Counted from the stretch's first letter, positions 1 through 6,393 are shown. The stretch is 7,799 nt of DNA from Ruminococcaceae bacterium UBA1865 (GCA_002338255.1 DDHX01000012.1:14778-22576), one strand, 5' to 3'. Numbers and translations: made by a program. Notes: a model not told the origin generated them from the sequence alone.

Positions 1-258
1 TCATCGATTGTGGTCAGGGCAACACTTGGTATTTCCACTGCAGTTCTGGATACTGCTGCCTTGGGCTTTTTAGGCCTTGGGGTTCAGCCGCCTGCGGCGG
101 AATGGGGCGATATGTTAGGCAGAGCAAGGGGCTTTATTTTCACCGCGCCCTATACGCTCATATTCCCCGGCATTGCCATTACGATTACGGTTCTGGCGTT
201 CAATTTGCTGGGTGACGGTCTGCGCGATGCGCTTGACCCGAAATTTAGAAAGAATTAG
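1..258 (+). CDS. dppC: Peptide/nickel-type ABC transporter permease, C-terminal fragment (DppC/OppC family)
   Basis: This is the last 85 codons of an inner-membrane permease of a peptide-type ABC importer. The reading frame is open to the left edge (Ser-Ser-Ile precede the GTG at 10), so the gene begins outside the window and the GTG is not a real start. The visible part carries the cytoplasmic EAA-like coupling loop that contacts the ATPases (around residues 18-40: [20 protein letters not shown]), then a last hydrophobic helix (roughly [30 protein letters not shown]), and ends in a short basic tail. The loop wording and the terminal [11 protein letters not shown] are hallmarks of the DppC/OppC half of the heterodimeric permease. 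The next gene, an ATPase of the same system, begins 15 bases downstream, so the genes form one operon. The substrate (dipeptide, oligopeptide, nickel or other) cannot be read from this fragment. Confidence 0.93.
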   Translation, partial: SSIVVRATLGISTAVLDTAALGFLGLGVQPPAAEWGDMLGRARGFIFTAPYTLIFPGIAITITVLAFNLLGDGLRDALDPKFRKN

Positions 259-273
259 AGGCGGTGAAGTTTT

Positions 274-1260
274 ATGTTACTTGAAGTGAAACATTTAAAA
301 ACTGAATTTGAATTAAAACATGGTACCGTCAGTGCTGTGAATGATATCAGCTTTTCGCTTGACAAGGGAGAAATATTGGCAATCGTAGGCGAATCAGGTT
401 CCGGAAAAAGCGTTACCTCCCTGTCTATTATGGGGCTGCTGCAGGAACCGGGCAAAGTTACACAGGGGGAAATCCTGTTTAAAGGTGAGGATTTGCTAAA
501 AAAAAGCCGTACGGAGATGCAGGAAATACGCGGCGATCAAATTTCTATGATCTTTCAGGAACCGATGACTTCCTTGAATCCGGTATACCGCATTAAGGAT
601 CAGATTATGGAGAGCATTGTGACACATATGAAGCTTTCTAAAAAGGAAGCGCTCGAAAGAACGATCAAAATGCTTGATACGGTTGGCATTCCATCCGCAA
701 GGGAGCGTGCAAACGACTATCCGCATCAGATGAGCGGAGGAATGAGGCAAAGAGTGATGACCGCAATGGCACTGGCGTGCAGGCCGGAGCTGCTGATTGC
801 GGATGAGCCAACTACCGCGCTCGATGTGACGATTCAGGCGCAGATACTCGACCTTCTGTATCACCTGCGCGAAAAGTTCAATATGGCAGTATTGCTGATT
901 ACCCACGACCTCGGCGTGGTGTCTGAAGCGGCAGATCGTGTAATTGTCATGTATTGCGGCAAAATTGTGGAGGAAGCGGATGTTAAAAGCCTGTTCGCAA
1001 ATCCGATGCATCCCTATACCCTCGGCTTGCTGCATTCTATTCCAAGGTTAGAAGACGAAAGTGAAGAACCGCTTTATATGATCAAAGGAATGGTACCCAA
1101 TCCGCTGCATATGCCAATCGGCTGCCCTTTCTCCGACCGGTGTGACCAATGCATGGAGCGCTGTCTGCAGGAAATGCCTGAATTGATTGAAAGGGACGGC
1201 CACAAGGTAAGCTGCTTCCTTTATGAAGCGGAAAAAGAGGGGGTGCAGCAGCATGAGTGA
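274..1260 (+). CDS. dppD: Peptide/nickel ABC transporter ATP-binding protein, DppD/OppD family
   Basis: One of the two cytoplasmic ATPases that power uptake of peptides (or related ligands) through the DppB/DppC-type channel. The 328-residue protein has the full nucleotide-binding domain: Walker A GESGSGKS (39-46), Q-loop Gln95 in FQEPMTSLNP, the signature MSGGMRQR (153-160), Walker B LLIADE (173-178) followed by the D-loop ALD, and the switch His211 in ITHDLG. After this comes the oligopeptide-transporter C-terminal extension with Cys284, 290, 293, 297 and 314, the region where structurally studied DppD proteins hold a 4Fe-4S cluster. Length matches DppD/OppD (about 325-340). The ATG follows a modest purine-rich site (gaggcggtg). 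The 3' end overlaps the next ATPase by 8 bases, implying translational coupling. Dpp versus Opp naming is uncertain because the solute-binding protein is not in the window. Confidence 0.95.
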   Translation: MLLEVKHLKTEFELKHGTVSAVNDISFSLDKGEILAIVGESGSGKSVTSLSIMGLLQEPGKVTQGEILFKGEDLLKKSRTEMQEIRGDQISMIFQEPMTSLNPVYRIKDQIMESIVTHMKLSKKEALERTIKMLDTVGIPSARERANDYPHQMSGGMRQRVMTAMALACRPELLIADEPTTALDVTIQAQILDLLYHLREKFNMAVLLITHDLGVVSEAADRVIVMYCGKIVEEADVKSLFANPMHPYTLGLLHSIPRLEDESEEPLYMIKGMVPNPLHMPIGCPFSDRCDQCMERCLQEMPELIERDGHKVSCFLYEAEKEGVQQHE

Positions 1261-2230
1261 AACATTGGTAGAAGTAAAAAATCTGGCTAAATATTTCAAC
1301 CTTGAGAATGATTTCTTTGGCCGCCCTACTACCGTATTAAAAGCGGTAGATGATGTATCTTTTCAAATCCAAAAGGGCGAGGCGTTTGGCCTTGTGGGGG
1401 AGTCCGGCTGCGGAAAAACCACAATTGGAAAAATGCTGGTCAACCTTTACACGCCCACCCGCGGCCAGATTATTTTTGAAGGAACCGATCTTACGGCTTT
1501 GAAAGCAGAGAAGCGCCGTGCTTTTTGCAAGGATATTCAATTGATTTTTCAGGATCCGTATGCGTCGCTGAACCCGAGGATGACCATTGGGGATATCATT
1601 GCAGAGCCAATTAAAATCAATAATTTTCTCCCGAAAAATGAAGTTGAGAAGCGTGTGACTTATCTTTTAAATTGTGTCGGCCTTGCCAATCATCTGCGCA
1701 ACCGCTATCCGCATGAGTTTTCCGGCGGGCAGCGCCAACGAGTGGGCATTGCGCGTGCGCTTGCCGTACAACCCAAGCTGATTGTTTGTGACGAGCCGGT
1801 TTCTGCACTGGATGTTTCCATTCAGGCGCAGGTGCTGAATTTGCTTGTTGACTTAAAAGCGGAGTTCGGTCTGACATACCTTTTTATTGCGCATGGACTG
1901 AACGTGGTAAAACATATCAGCAACCGTGTGGGCGTTATGTATTTGGGTAAATTGGTGGAAGTCGCATCGAAAAATGAGCTGTACCACAATCCGATGCATC
2001 CTTATACACAGGCATTGCTTTCCGCCATCCCGTCGGTTGACCCGACCCAACCCAAAAAACGCATTATTTTGACAGGTGATGTACCCAGCCCAATCAATCC
2101 CCCCGACGGCTGCCGGTTCTGTTCACGCTGTTTTAAAAGTTTTGGAGGCTGTGACCAAGAAAGCCCTGTATTGCGGGAGGTTTCTCCAGAACATTTTGTT
2201 GCCTGCCGCCTTTATCCGGAATCAGTATAA
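1253..2230 (+). CDS. dppF: Peptide/nickel ABC transporter ATP-binding protein, DppF/OppF family
   Basis: Second ATPase of the importer, which pairs with the upstream DppD-type protein as a heterodimer. I start it at ATG 1253 (MSETLVEVKN), not at the in-frame ATG 1223, because a strong gaggggg site lies about 8 bases upstream and family members begin here; this gives 325 residues. Motifs: Walker A GESGCGKT (49-56), Q-loop Gln100 in FQDPYASLNPRM, signature FSGGQRQR (156-163), Walker B LIVCDE (176-181), D-loop SALD, and H-loop His214. The residue after His214 is Gly (AHGLNVV) where the partner has Asp. The C-terminal extension holds Cys287, 290, 293, 300 and 318, again a possible Fe-S site. It is the last gene of the operon: a terminator hairpin begins 10 bases after the TAA. 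The ligand is not inferable. Confidence 0.95.
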   Translation: MSETLVEVKNLAKYFNLENDFFGRPTTVLKAVDDVSFQIQKGEAFGLVGESGCGKTTIGKMLVNLYTPTRGQIIFEGTDLTALKAEKRRAFCKDIQLIFQDPYASLNPRMTIGDIIAEPIKINNFLPKNEVEKRVTYLLNCVGLANHLRNRYPHEFSGGQRQRVGIARALAVQPKLIVCDEPVSALDVSIQAQVLNLLVDLKAEFGLTYLFIAHGLNVVKHISNRVGVMYLGKLVEVASKNELYHNPMHPYTQALLSAIPSVDPTQPKKRIILTGDVPSPINPPDGCRFCSRCFKSFGGCDQESPVLREVSPEHFVACRLYPESV

Positions 2231-2239
2231 GTTCAGCAC

Positions 2240-2271
2240 AAAAAACGGATGCCATACGGCATCCGTTTTTT
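2240..2271. terminator. Bidirectional rho-independent terminator between dppF and gldA
   Basis: A perfect 14-bp inverted repeat (AAAAAACGGATGCC / GGCATCCGTTTTTT) with the 4-base loop ATAC. The core GC stem is CGGATGCC/GGCATCCG. T-runs follow the core stem on both strands, so it can stop the ABC operon from the left and gldA from the right. It lies 9 bases after the dppF stop codon and 25 bases beyond the gldA stop codon. Confidence 0.93.
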
Positions 2272-2296
2272 TAATAGTTTGTTCAATTCGGGGAGA

Positions 2297-3388
2297 TTAT
2301 TTTCCAAGGTAATCCTGTCCAATCGCATCGGCTGCAAGAAGAGCGTCGTACAATTGCGCAGGGGTAACGTCGCCGAGCATATTATGAATGGATTCACCGG
2401 GGGCGCAGGCTTTTTCTGCTGCGATCATCACTCGGCTCACGTCGGTTACGCCAAGCTCCTTTAAGGTGACAGGCAAGCCGACCGAACAGCAGAAATCAAG
2501 AACGTCTTCAATTTCTTCCATAGAGGCATCTTCAAGAACCAACTGTGCCAATGTGCCAAAAGCAACCACTTCGCCGTGCATTGTCTTTTCGCACTCTTCC
2601 AAAGCGGTGAATCCGTTGTAAACCGAATGTGAAGTCGCAAGCCCGCCGTTGTCTGCGCCGACACCGCTGAGGTAGGTGTTGGCTTCAACAATTGCTTCCA
2701 CAGCAGGGGTCAGTATACCAAGTTCAACTGCTTTTTTTGCTTTGTAACCATCTGCCAGCAGTGTATCGTAACAGAGTTCACAAAGTGCCATTGCGGATTT
2801 TGTAATGCCGCCGTTTTCAAGGCTGGGGGAATTCGTTTTCAGGCAAGCTCTCGCTTCAAAGTAAGTGCCGAGCGCGTCGCCCATACCGGCAATCAAAAAG
2901 CGCACAGGGGCCTTTACAATGATAGAAGTATCCACAACGACCGCATCCGGATTTTTGGGATAGAAAATATAGTTTGAAAATGAGCCGTCGTCACGATAAA
3001 TAACAGACAGTCCCGTGCAGGGTGCATCTGTCGCACAGACAGTAGGAATAATCACCACAGGAAGCTTTTCATAATACGCAGTAGCCTTTGCAGTATCAAT
3101 TGCGCTTCCGCCGCCGATTGCACAGATTACTTCAATATGGTTGTCTTTTGCAATTTTCTGCATTCTTGCAATTTCACCGGTAGAACTGATGCCACCGAAT
3201 ACTTCAAATATAATTTTTGCATCCTTGCCGGCGTAGCTTTGCTCGATTTTAGGCTGCGCGGCCTTTGCACCGCTTTTGCTGCAAATAAATAAGAAGGAAT
3301 TACCCAAATCTTTTACAGTTTCGTACAGTTCGGCCAGTGCGTTTTCTCCTTGCACATATTTGGATGGTGCTCTCATCAGTTTTAACAT
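2297..3388 (-). CDS. gldA: Glycerol dehydrogenase, iron/zinc-type alcohol dehydrogenase superfamily
   Basis: Cytosolic NAD-dependent enzyme that interconverts glycerol and dihydroxyacetone. I start it at the ATG whose complement is 3386-3388, giving 363 residues (MLKLMRAPSKYVQG, the typical GldA opening). A strong AAGGAGAG site lies 7 bases before it (complement of 3396-3403). The longer in-frame start 14 codons upstream adds a non-conserved leader and has no such site. Visible motifs: the NAD-binding loop GGGSAID (92-98), PTVCATDAPCTGLSV (115-129) with Asp121 of the substrate pocket, and the three metal ligands of the family as Asp171 (GMGDALG), His254 (ATSHSVYNG) and His271 (MHGEVVAFG). All are intact, so the enzyme should be active. 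No dihydroxyacetone kinase or glycerol dehydratase gene is in the window, so the direction of use is open. It is transcribed alone, divergently from the alcohol dehydrogenase at 3752. A related polyol or hydroxyketone substrate is possible. Confidence 0.93.
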   Translation of the reverse strand: MLKLMRAPSKYVQGENALAELYETVKDLGNSFLFICSKSGAKAAQPKIEQSYAGKDAKIIFEVFGGISSTGEIARMQKIAKDNHIEVICAIGGGSAIDTAKATAYYEKLPVVIIPTVCATDAPCTGLSVIYRDDGSFSNYIFYPKNPDAVVVDTSIIVKAPVRFLIAGMGDALGTYFEARACLKTNSPSLENGGITKSAMALCELCYDTLLADGYKAKKAVELGILTPAVEAIVEANTYLSGVGADNGGLATSHSVYNGFTALEECEKTMHGEVVAFGTLAQLVLEDASMEEIEDVLDFCCSVGLPVTLKELGVTDVSRVMIAAEKACAPGESIHNMLGDVTPAQLYDALLAADAIGQDYLGK

Positions 3389-3421
3389 CGTGTTTCTCTC
3401 CTTATGCCTCAATAATCTTAA

Positions 3422-3460
3422 ATTTAACAATGTTTGTATTATAATCTATTATTTAACAAT
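3422..3460 (-). repeat. Two 10-bp direct repeats resembling Rex half-sites at the gldA promoter
   Basis: ATTTAACAAT occurs identically at 3422-3431 and 3451-3460, 29 bases apart. Read on the gldA strand it is ATTGTTAAAT, which contains TTGTTAA, the left half of the Rex consensus TTGTTAANNNNTTAACAA. Neither copy has a good right half at the proper distance, so these are half-sites at best. They bracket the predicted -10 box of gldA. Repeat identity is seen directly; the regulatory meaning is inferred. Confidence 0.5.
3438..3443 (-). promoter_or_regulatory. Predicted -10 box of the gldA promoter
   Basis: The minus strand reads a perfect TATAAT here, about 50 bases before the gldA start codon, which would give a leader of roughly 45 bases. 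No good -35 hexamer lies 16-18 bases upstream; the closest are CAAAAG at 17 and TTACAA at 20. The promoter may therefore be weak or need an activator. The call rests mainly on the -10 box and its location. Confidence 0.5.
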
Positions 3461-3474
3461 CTTTTGTAATGAAA

Positions 3475-3510
3475 TAGAAATATCACCGATTTAGTGACAT
3501 GAAATTTCTA
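3475..3510. repeat. Nested inverted repeat, possible operator
   Basis: Outer arms TAGAAAT (3475-3481) and ATTTCTA (3504-3510) enclose inner arms TCAC (3483-3486) and GTGA (3494-3497). The symmetry is imperfect because the right side has five extra bases between the arms. It lies upstream of the gldA -10 box. No T-run follows, so it is not a terminator. A binding site for an unknown regulator is possible, but chance symmetry in AT-rich DNA is also plausible. Confidence 0.3.
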
Positions 3511-3651
3511 CTTCCCGCTCAACTGCAAGCTGTAATATTATGCGCGACCAACATGAAGTGTATACCCGTTGCTCTTTTGACTTGTATAAAGACAATCTTC
3601 CGCTTGCAATTCGTATACAAATAATAAAAGTAATAATACTAAAGAAAGGGC

Positions 3652-3680
3652 TTGAAAAAAGAAGTGTAAGATGTTAAAAT
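3652..3680 (+). promoter_or_regulatory. Sigma-A promoter of adh
   Basis: TTGAAA (3652-3657) and TAAAAT (3675-3680) each match the housekeeping consensus in 5 of 6 positions and are separated by exactly 17 bases. Transcription would start near 3687, giving a leader of about 65 bases before the ATG at 3752. The Rex-like palindrome begins immediately after the expected start point. Confidence 0.75.
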
Positions 3681-3692
3681 AATAACAGCGAG

Positions 3693-3710
3693 TTGTTATA
3701 ATTTTAACAA
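3693..3710. promoter_or_regulatory. Rex-type redox operator upstream of adh
   Basis: The 18-base sequence TTGTTATAATTTTAACAA matches the Firmicute Rex consensus TTGTTAANNNNTTAACAA at 13 of 14 defined positions; only position 7 (T for A) differs. Rex is an NADH-sensing repressor that releases DNA when NADH/NAD+ is high, and alcohol dehydrogenase genes are classic targets in clostridia. The site sits about 6-23 bases downstream of the predicted start point, fit for blocking initiation or early elongation. No rex gene is in the window. As RNA the same symmetry could form only a weak AT hairpin. Confidence 0.75.
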
Positions 3711-3751
3711 ATTGCTTTTTTAGAAAGATTGAATTTTTAGGAGGAATACTT

Positions 3752-4921
3752 ATGGCACGTTTCACATTACCAAGGGACATTTATTTCGGGCCGGATGCAA
3801 TCAGCGAACTGAAGAATTTAAAAGGTTATAAAAAAGCCTTTATCGTCACTGGTGGCCATTCCATGAGAAAGACCGGTTTTCTGCAAAAATTAGATGATGT
3901 TTTAAAAGAAGCAGGTCTACAGACAACTATTTATGATGGAGTTGAACCGGATCCTTCTATTGAAAGAGTATATGACGGTGCCAAAGCAATGCGTGAGTTT
4001 GAGCCTGACGTGATTGTCGCGATCGGCGGCGGTTCCCCGATGGACGCGGCCAAAGCAATGTGGGTGTTTTATGAATATCCGGAAAAGACCTTCGAGGATA
4101 TTAAGAATCCGTTTACAATGCCAAAGCTCAGAAAAAAAGCCATTTTCGTAGGTGTTCCTTCCACCAGCGGTACAGCGTCTGAAGTAACGGCATTCTCTGT
4201 TATTACGGACTATTCTACCGATATTAAATATCCTCTTGCCGACTTTGAAATTACACCGGATATTGCCGTTCTGGATTCCAATATTCCAATGACCATGCCC
4301 AAAATGCTCACCGCCCACACGGGAATGGACGCTTTGACCCATGCGATTGAAGCATACGTTGCCTCCGCACGTTCGGACTTTTCCGATGCGCTTGCAATCA
4401 AAGCAATTTCCAGTATCTTTGACTGCATTCTCGATTCCTATAACGGCGACGCGGAAGCACGCGGAAAAATGCATGTCGCCCAGTGCCTGGCCGGTATGGC
4501 ATTTTCCAACGCCCTGCTCGGAATAGCCCATAGCCTTGCTCATAAAACGGGTGCGGTATTCCATATTCCTCATGGCTGCTGCAATGCAATTCTACTGCCC
4601 TACGTCATTCAGTACAATTCAAGAGTTTGTATGGAACGGTACGCTGAAATCGCAAAGGCAGTCGGCCTGCCGGGCGCAACCGACAAACAGCTTACCAACT
4701 CCCTTGTGGACGCAGTCCGTGAGTTGAACAAAAAGTTGAACATTGAGCCGACCTATCAGACAAACGGCGTCAGTGAGGAAGACTTTAAAGCGCATAGCAA
4801 AGCAATTGCGGAAAATGCAGTCGGTGATCCTTGCACCGGTTCCAACCCAAGAGCAACCGATGCTGAAAATATGCTTAAAGTGCTTACCTGCGCATATTAC
4901 GGCGAGGATGTTACATTCTAA
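3752..4921 (+). CDS. Iron-containing alcohol dehydrogenase, stand-alone AdhE-like ADH domain
   Basis: Cytosolic NAD(P)H-dependent dehydrogenase that most likely reduces an aldehyde to an alcohol (ethanol/butanol type) at the end of fermentation. The 389-residue protein starts at ATG 3752, 7 bases after a perfect AGGAGG. Visible motifs: cofactor loop GGGSPMDAAK (92-101), VPSTSGTASEVTAFSV (135-150), and the metal ligands Asp193 and His197 (HTGMDALTHAIEAY), His260 (GIAHSLAHKTG) and His274 (IPHG). These phrases are closest to the C-terminal dehydrogenase half of bifunctional AdhE, but no aldehyde dehydrogenase domain is attached and the length is that of a single-domain enzyme. It has its own promoter and Rex-like operator, and a terminator follows 38 bases downstream, so it is monocistronic. 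NADH versus NADPH preference and the exact substrate cannot be settled by eye. 1,3-Propanediol or butanol dehydrogenase are alternatives. Confidence 0.93.
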   Translation: MARFTLPRDIYFGPDAISELKNLKGYKKAFIVTGGHSMRKTGFLQKLDDVLKEAGLQTTIYDGVEPDPSIERVYDGAKAMREFEPDVIVAIGGGSPMDAAKAMWVFYEYPEKTFEDIKNPFTMPKLRKKAIFVGVPSTSGTASEVTAFSVITDYSTDIKYPLADFEITPDIAVLDSNIPMTMPKMLTAHTGMDALTHAIEAYVASARSDFSDALAIKAISSIFDCILDSYNGDAEARGKMHVAQCLAGMAFSNALLGIAHSLAHKTGAVFHIPHGCCNAILLPYVIQYNSRVCMERYAEIAKAVGLPGATDKQLTNSLVDAVRELNKKLNIEPTYQTNGVSEEDFKAHSKAIAENAVGDPCTGSNPRATDAENMLKVLTCAYYGEDVTF

Positions 4922-4959
4922 TTTGATTGTGCTGTGCTGAAAAACACCCCACAAAATAT

Positions 4960-5002
4960 AAGCCCGCGGCATGGATTGATCAATCCGGCCGCGGGCTTTT
5001 TT
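4960..5002. terminator. Rho-independent terminator between adh and the MFS gene
   Basis: Stem AGCCCGCGGC (4961-4970) pairs with GCCGCGGGCT (4988-4997). It is extended inside by the perfect palindrome GGATTGATCAATCC (4973-4986), whose GGATT/AATCC arms close a GATC loop. TTTTTT and then a second T-run after GC follow on the plus strand, so adh is clearly terminated. On the minus strand only a broken T-rich tract (TTATATTTTG) follows, giving weaker termination of the MFS gene. The second T-run overlaps the MFS stop codon. Confidence 0.92.
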
Positions 5003-5008
5003 GCTTTT

Positions 5009-6277
5009 TTAAATAGTTTTGGGAGTGCGGGCCTTGCTTATCCAGCCAAGCAGCGATTTGCGATTTACCGCGAAAATAAGTCCTAAAAACAGCAGAGTAA
5101 CCGAGCCGCAGAACACAAACCCGGAATCGCCGCCTACGTTTTCCATTACAGCTCCCGACAGGAAATTTCCGACCGGAGTCGAGCCGAGATTTAAAAAGGA
5201 GTAGACACTCATCACCCTGCCACGGTATTCATTGGAGGAATGCAGTTGAAAAATGGAATTTGCCGTGTTAATGAAAACAAGGTTACAGAACCCGACTGCC
5301 AAAATAAGCAGCGAAGCAACCGAATAACGAGCGCTAAAGATGGTAACAATCTGTAAAACGGCGGTTGCGGCTCCGCTGAAAAGCAGCAGACTTTTTTGAA
5401 CGCCGCTTTTACTGATATAGGCCATCATAATCGCACCAAGAAATGCGCCCAGCCCAGCCATTGACAAGAGCAATGTATAACCGTTTACCCCACGACCAAG
5501 CACCTCCTTGGCAAAAACAGGGATAATGACATCTGTGTTCATTGCGAAGGTGCATACGACAGCCATAATGATTACATTTAAAATCAGTGTTTCACTCTTT
5601 TTAATATACCGGATCCCATCCAAAACGTCAGCAAGCATATGCGTGCCGCGCACGCGTGAAGAACTTTCGGGCACTTTAATCATCATAATGCCCGCAATCA
5701 CCGGAATGAAACTGACCGCATTGATGAAAAAGCAGAACACAATGCCGTACTTTATCATGAGGATGCCCGAAACCGCTGGGCCGACAATGCGCGCGAGATT
5801 GACAATTGTGGAGTTGAGGGAAATTGCGTTGGTCAAATTCTCACTTCCTACAAGGTCAATAAAAAAGGATTGCCGGGCGGGCATATCCAATGTTTGCGTC
5901 AAACCGAATACGGCGCTGAGAACAAGGATATGCCAGTATTGTATCTGCCCTGTAAAGGTCAGTACCGTCATGATGATTGCCTGTAGCATAAAGACAAGCT
6001 GAGTAAAAATCAAAATTTTCTTTTTAGAAAAGCGGTCGACCAGCACGCCCGCAAACAGGGAAAACAGGAGCATCGGCATGAACTGACATACCCCGACAAT
6101 GCCGACAAGCATGGGGGACTTTGTCACATCATACACAAGCCAGGTCTGTGCGGCCCGCTGCATCCACGTTCCGGTCAGTGAAATGCACTGACCAAACCAA
6201 AAAAGACGAAAATTTTTGTACTGAAGCGCCCGAAAAGTGGTTTTAAAAAAACTTGAAGTCCGTTTCAATGAAAGCAT
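5009..6277 (-). CDS. Major facilitator superfamily transporter, EntS-like (MFS_3 family)
   Basis: A 422-residue inner-membrane protein with about 12 hydrophobic helices, the usual MFS length. The N-terminal stretch (RALQYKNFRLFWFGQCIS) and first helices match the EntS/YfiS-like exporter group. A motif-A-like loop lies between helices 2 and 3 (G77-x3-D81-R82-x2-K-K-K). The group's DMPARQSFF phrase lies near residues 131-139, and RGRVMSVYSF falls in the second half. Such proteins export drugs, siderophores or metabolites by proton antiport; the substrate here is unknown. The start ATG (complement of 6275-6277) gives the expected N-terminus but has only a weak ribosome site (gggtgtag about 5-12 bases before), so expression may be low. 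It is transcribed alone, convergent with adh and divergent from the ferredoxin-hcp unit. No regulator lies beside it in the window. Confidence 0.88.
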   Translation of the reverse strand: MLSLKRTSSFFKTTFRALQYKNFRLFWFGQCISLTGTWMQRAAQTWLVYDVTKSPMLVGIVGVCQFMPMLLFSLFAGVLVDRFSKKKILIFTQLVFMLQAIIMTVLTFTGQIQYWHILVLSAVFGLTQTLDMPARQSFFIDLVGSENLTNAISLNSTIVNLARIVGPAVSGILMIKYGIVFCFFINAVSFIPVIAGIMMIKVPESSSRVRGTHMLADVLDGIRYIKKSETLILNVIIMAVVCTFAMNTDVIIPVFAKEVLGRGVNGYTLLLSMAGLGAFLGAIMMAYISKSGVQKSLLLFSGAATAVLQIVTIFSARYSVASLLILAVGFCNLVFINTANSIFQLHSSNEYRGRVMSVYSFLNLGSTPVGNFLSGAVMENVGGDSGFVFCGSVTLLFLGLIFAVNRKSLLGWISKARTPKTI

Positions 6278-6309
6278 TATTCTACACCCAGATTCATGTA
6301 TGCATTTAT

Positions 6310-6338
6310 ATTATGATTGCTATTTTTATGCAGTGCAA
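6310..6338 (-). promoter_or_regulatory. Candidate promoter of the MFS gene
   Basis: The minus strand reads TTGCAC (complement of 6333-6338), a 17-base spacer, and CATAAT (complement of 6310-6315), about 33 bases before the start codon. The -10 matches 5 of 6 positions, the -35 only TTG. Plausible but not strong. Confidence 0.45.
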
Positions 6339-6393
6339 TTGTTTGTTACATTTTGATTTCTTAATACCAATTAAACTACATTATCGCACTAAT

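Larger units (their letters stand above)
3389..3751. other. Divergent intergenic control region between gldA and adh
   Basis: This 363-base AT-rich stretch holds no convincing gene. An open frame on the minus strand that crosses into adh has no ribosome site and no recognisable protein signature. From left to right it contains the gldA ribosome site (3396-3403), a pair of ATTTAACAAT direct repeats flanking a TATAAT box on the minus strand, a nested inverted repeat (3475-3510), a TTGTATA...TATACAA inverted repeat with arms at 3582-3588 and 3614-3620, the adh promoter (3652-3680), a Rex-like operator (3693-3710), a T-run (3716-3721) and the adh ribosome site AGGAGG (3739-3744). Confidence 0.8.

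Noticed and set aside
496..1035. Long minus-strand open frame of 179 codons opposite the DppD-type gene
   Set aside because: It lies wholly inside a clear ATPase gene, has no ribosome site, and its composition (many His, Arg, Cys) is typical of antisense translation.
1223..1252. Ten-codon N-terminal extension of the DppF-type ATPase
   Set aside because: The upstream ATG has no ribosome site, while ATG 1253 has a strong one and gives the family's usual N-terminus.
3389..3430. Fourteen-codon N-terminal extension of gldA
   Set aside because: It would run through the AAGGAGAG site that clearly serves the inner ATG, and the added residues are not typical of glycerol dehydrogenases.
3693..3721. 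Attenuator or terminator formed by the adh leader palindrome and the following T-run
   Set aside because: The stem would be six or so AT-dominated pairs, and five bases separate it from the T-run. The fit to a Rex operator is far better.
3538..3780. Minus-strand open frame of 80 codons in the gldA-adh intergenic region
   Set aside because: It would start inside adh, crosses the adh promoter and operator, lacks a ribosome site, and resembles no known protein.
3917..4573. Minus-strand open frame of 218 codons opposite adh
   Set aside because: It is a shadow of the alcohol dehydrogenase, rich in Arg, Gly, Cys and His, with no recognisable domain or start signal.
5508..6002. Plus-strand open frame of 164 codons opposite the MFS gene
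   Set aside because: It is antisense to hydrophobic helices of the transporter and has no ribosome site or family signature.
6333..6350. Second Rex site suggested by TTGTTAC near 6341
   Set aside because: Only the left half is present; no TTAACAA-like half follows at the required spacing.
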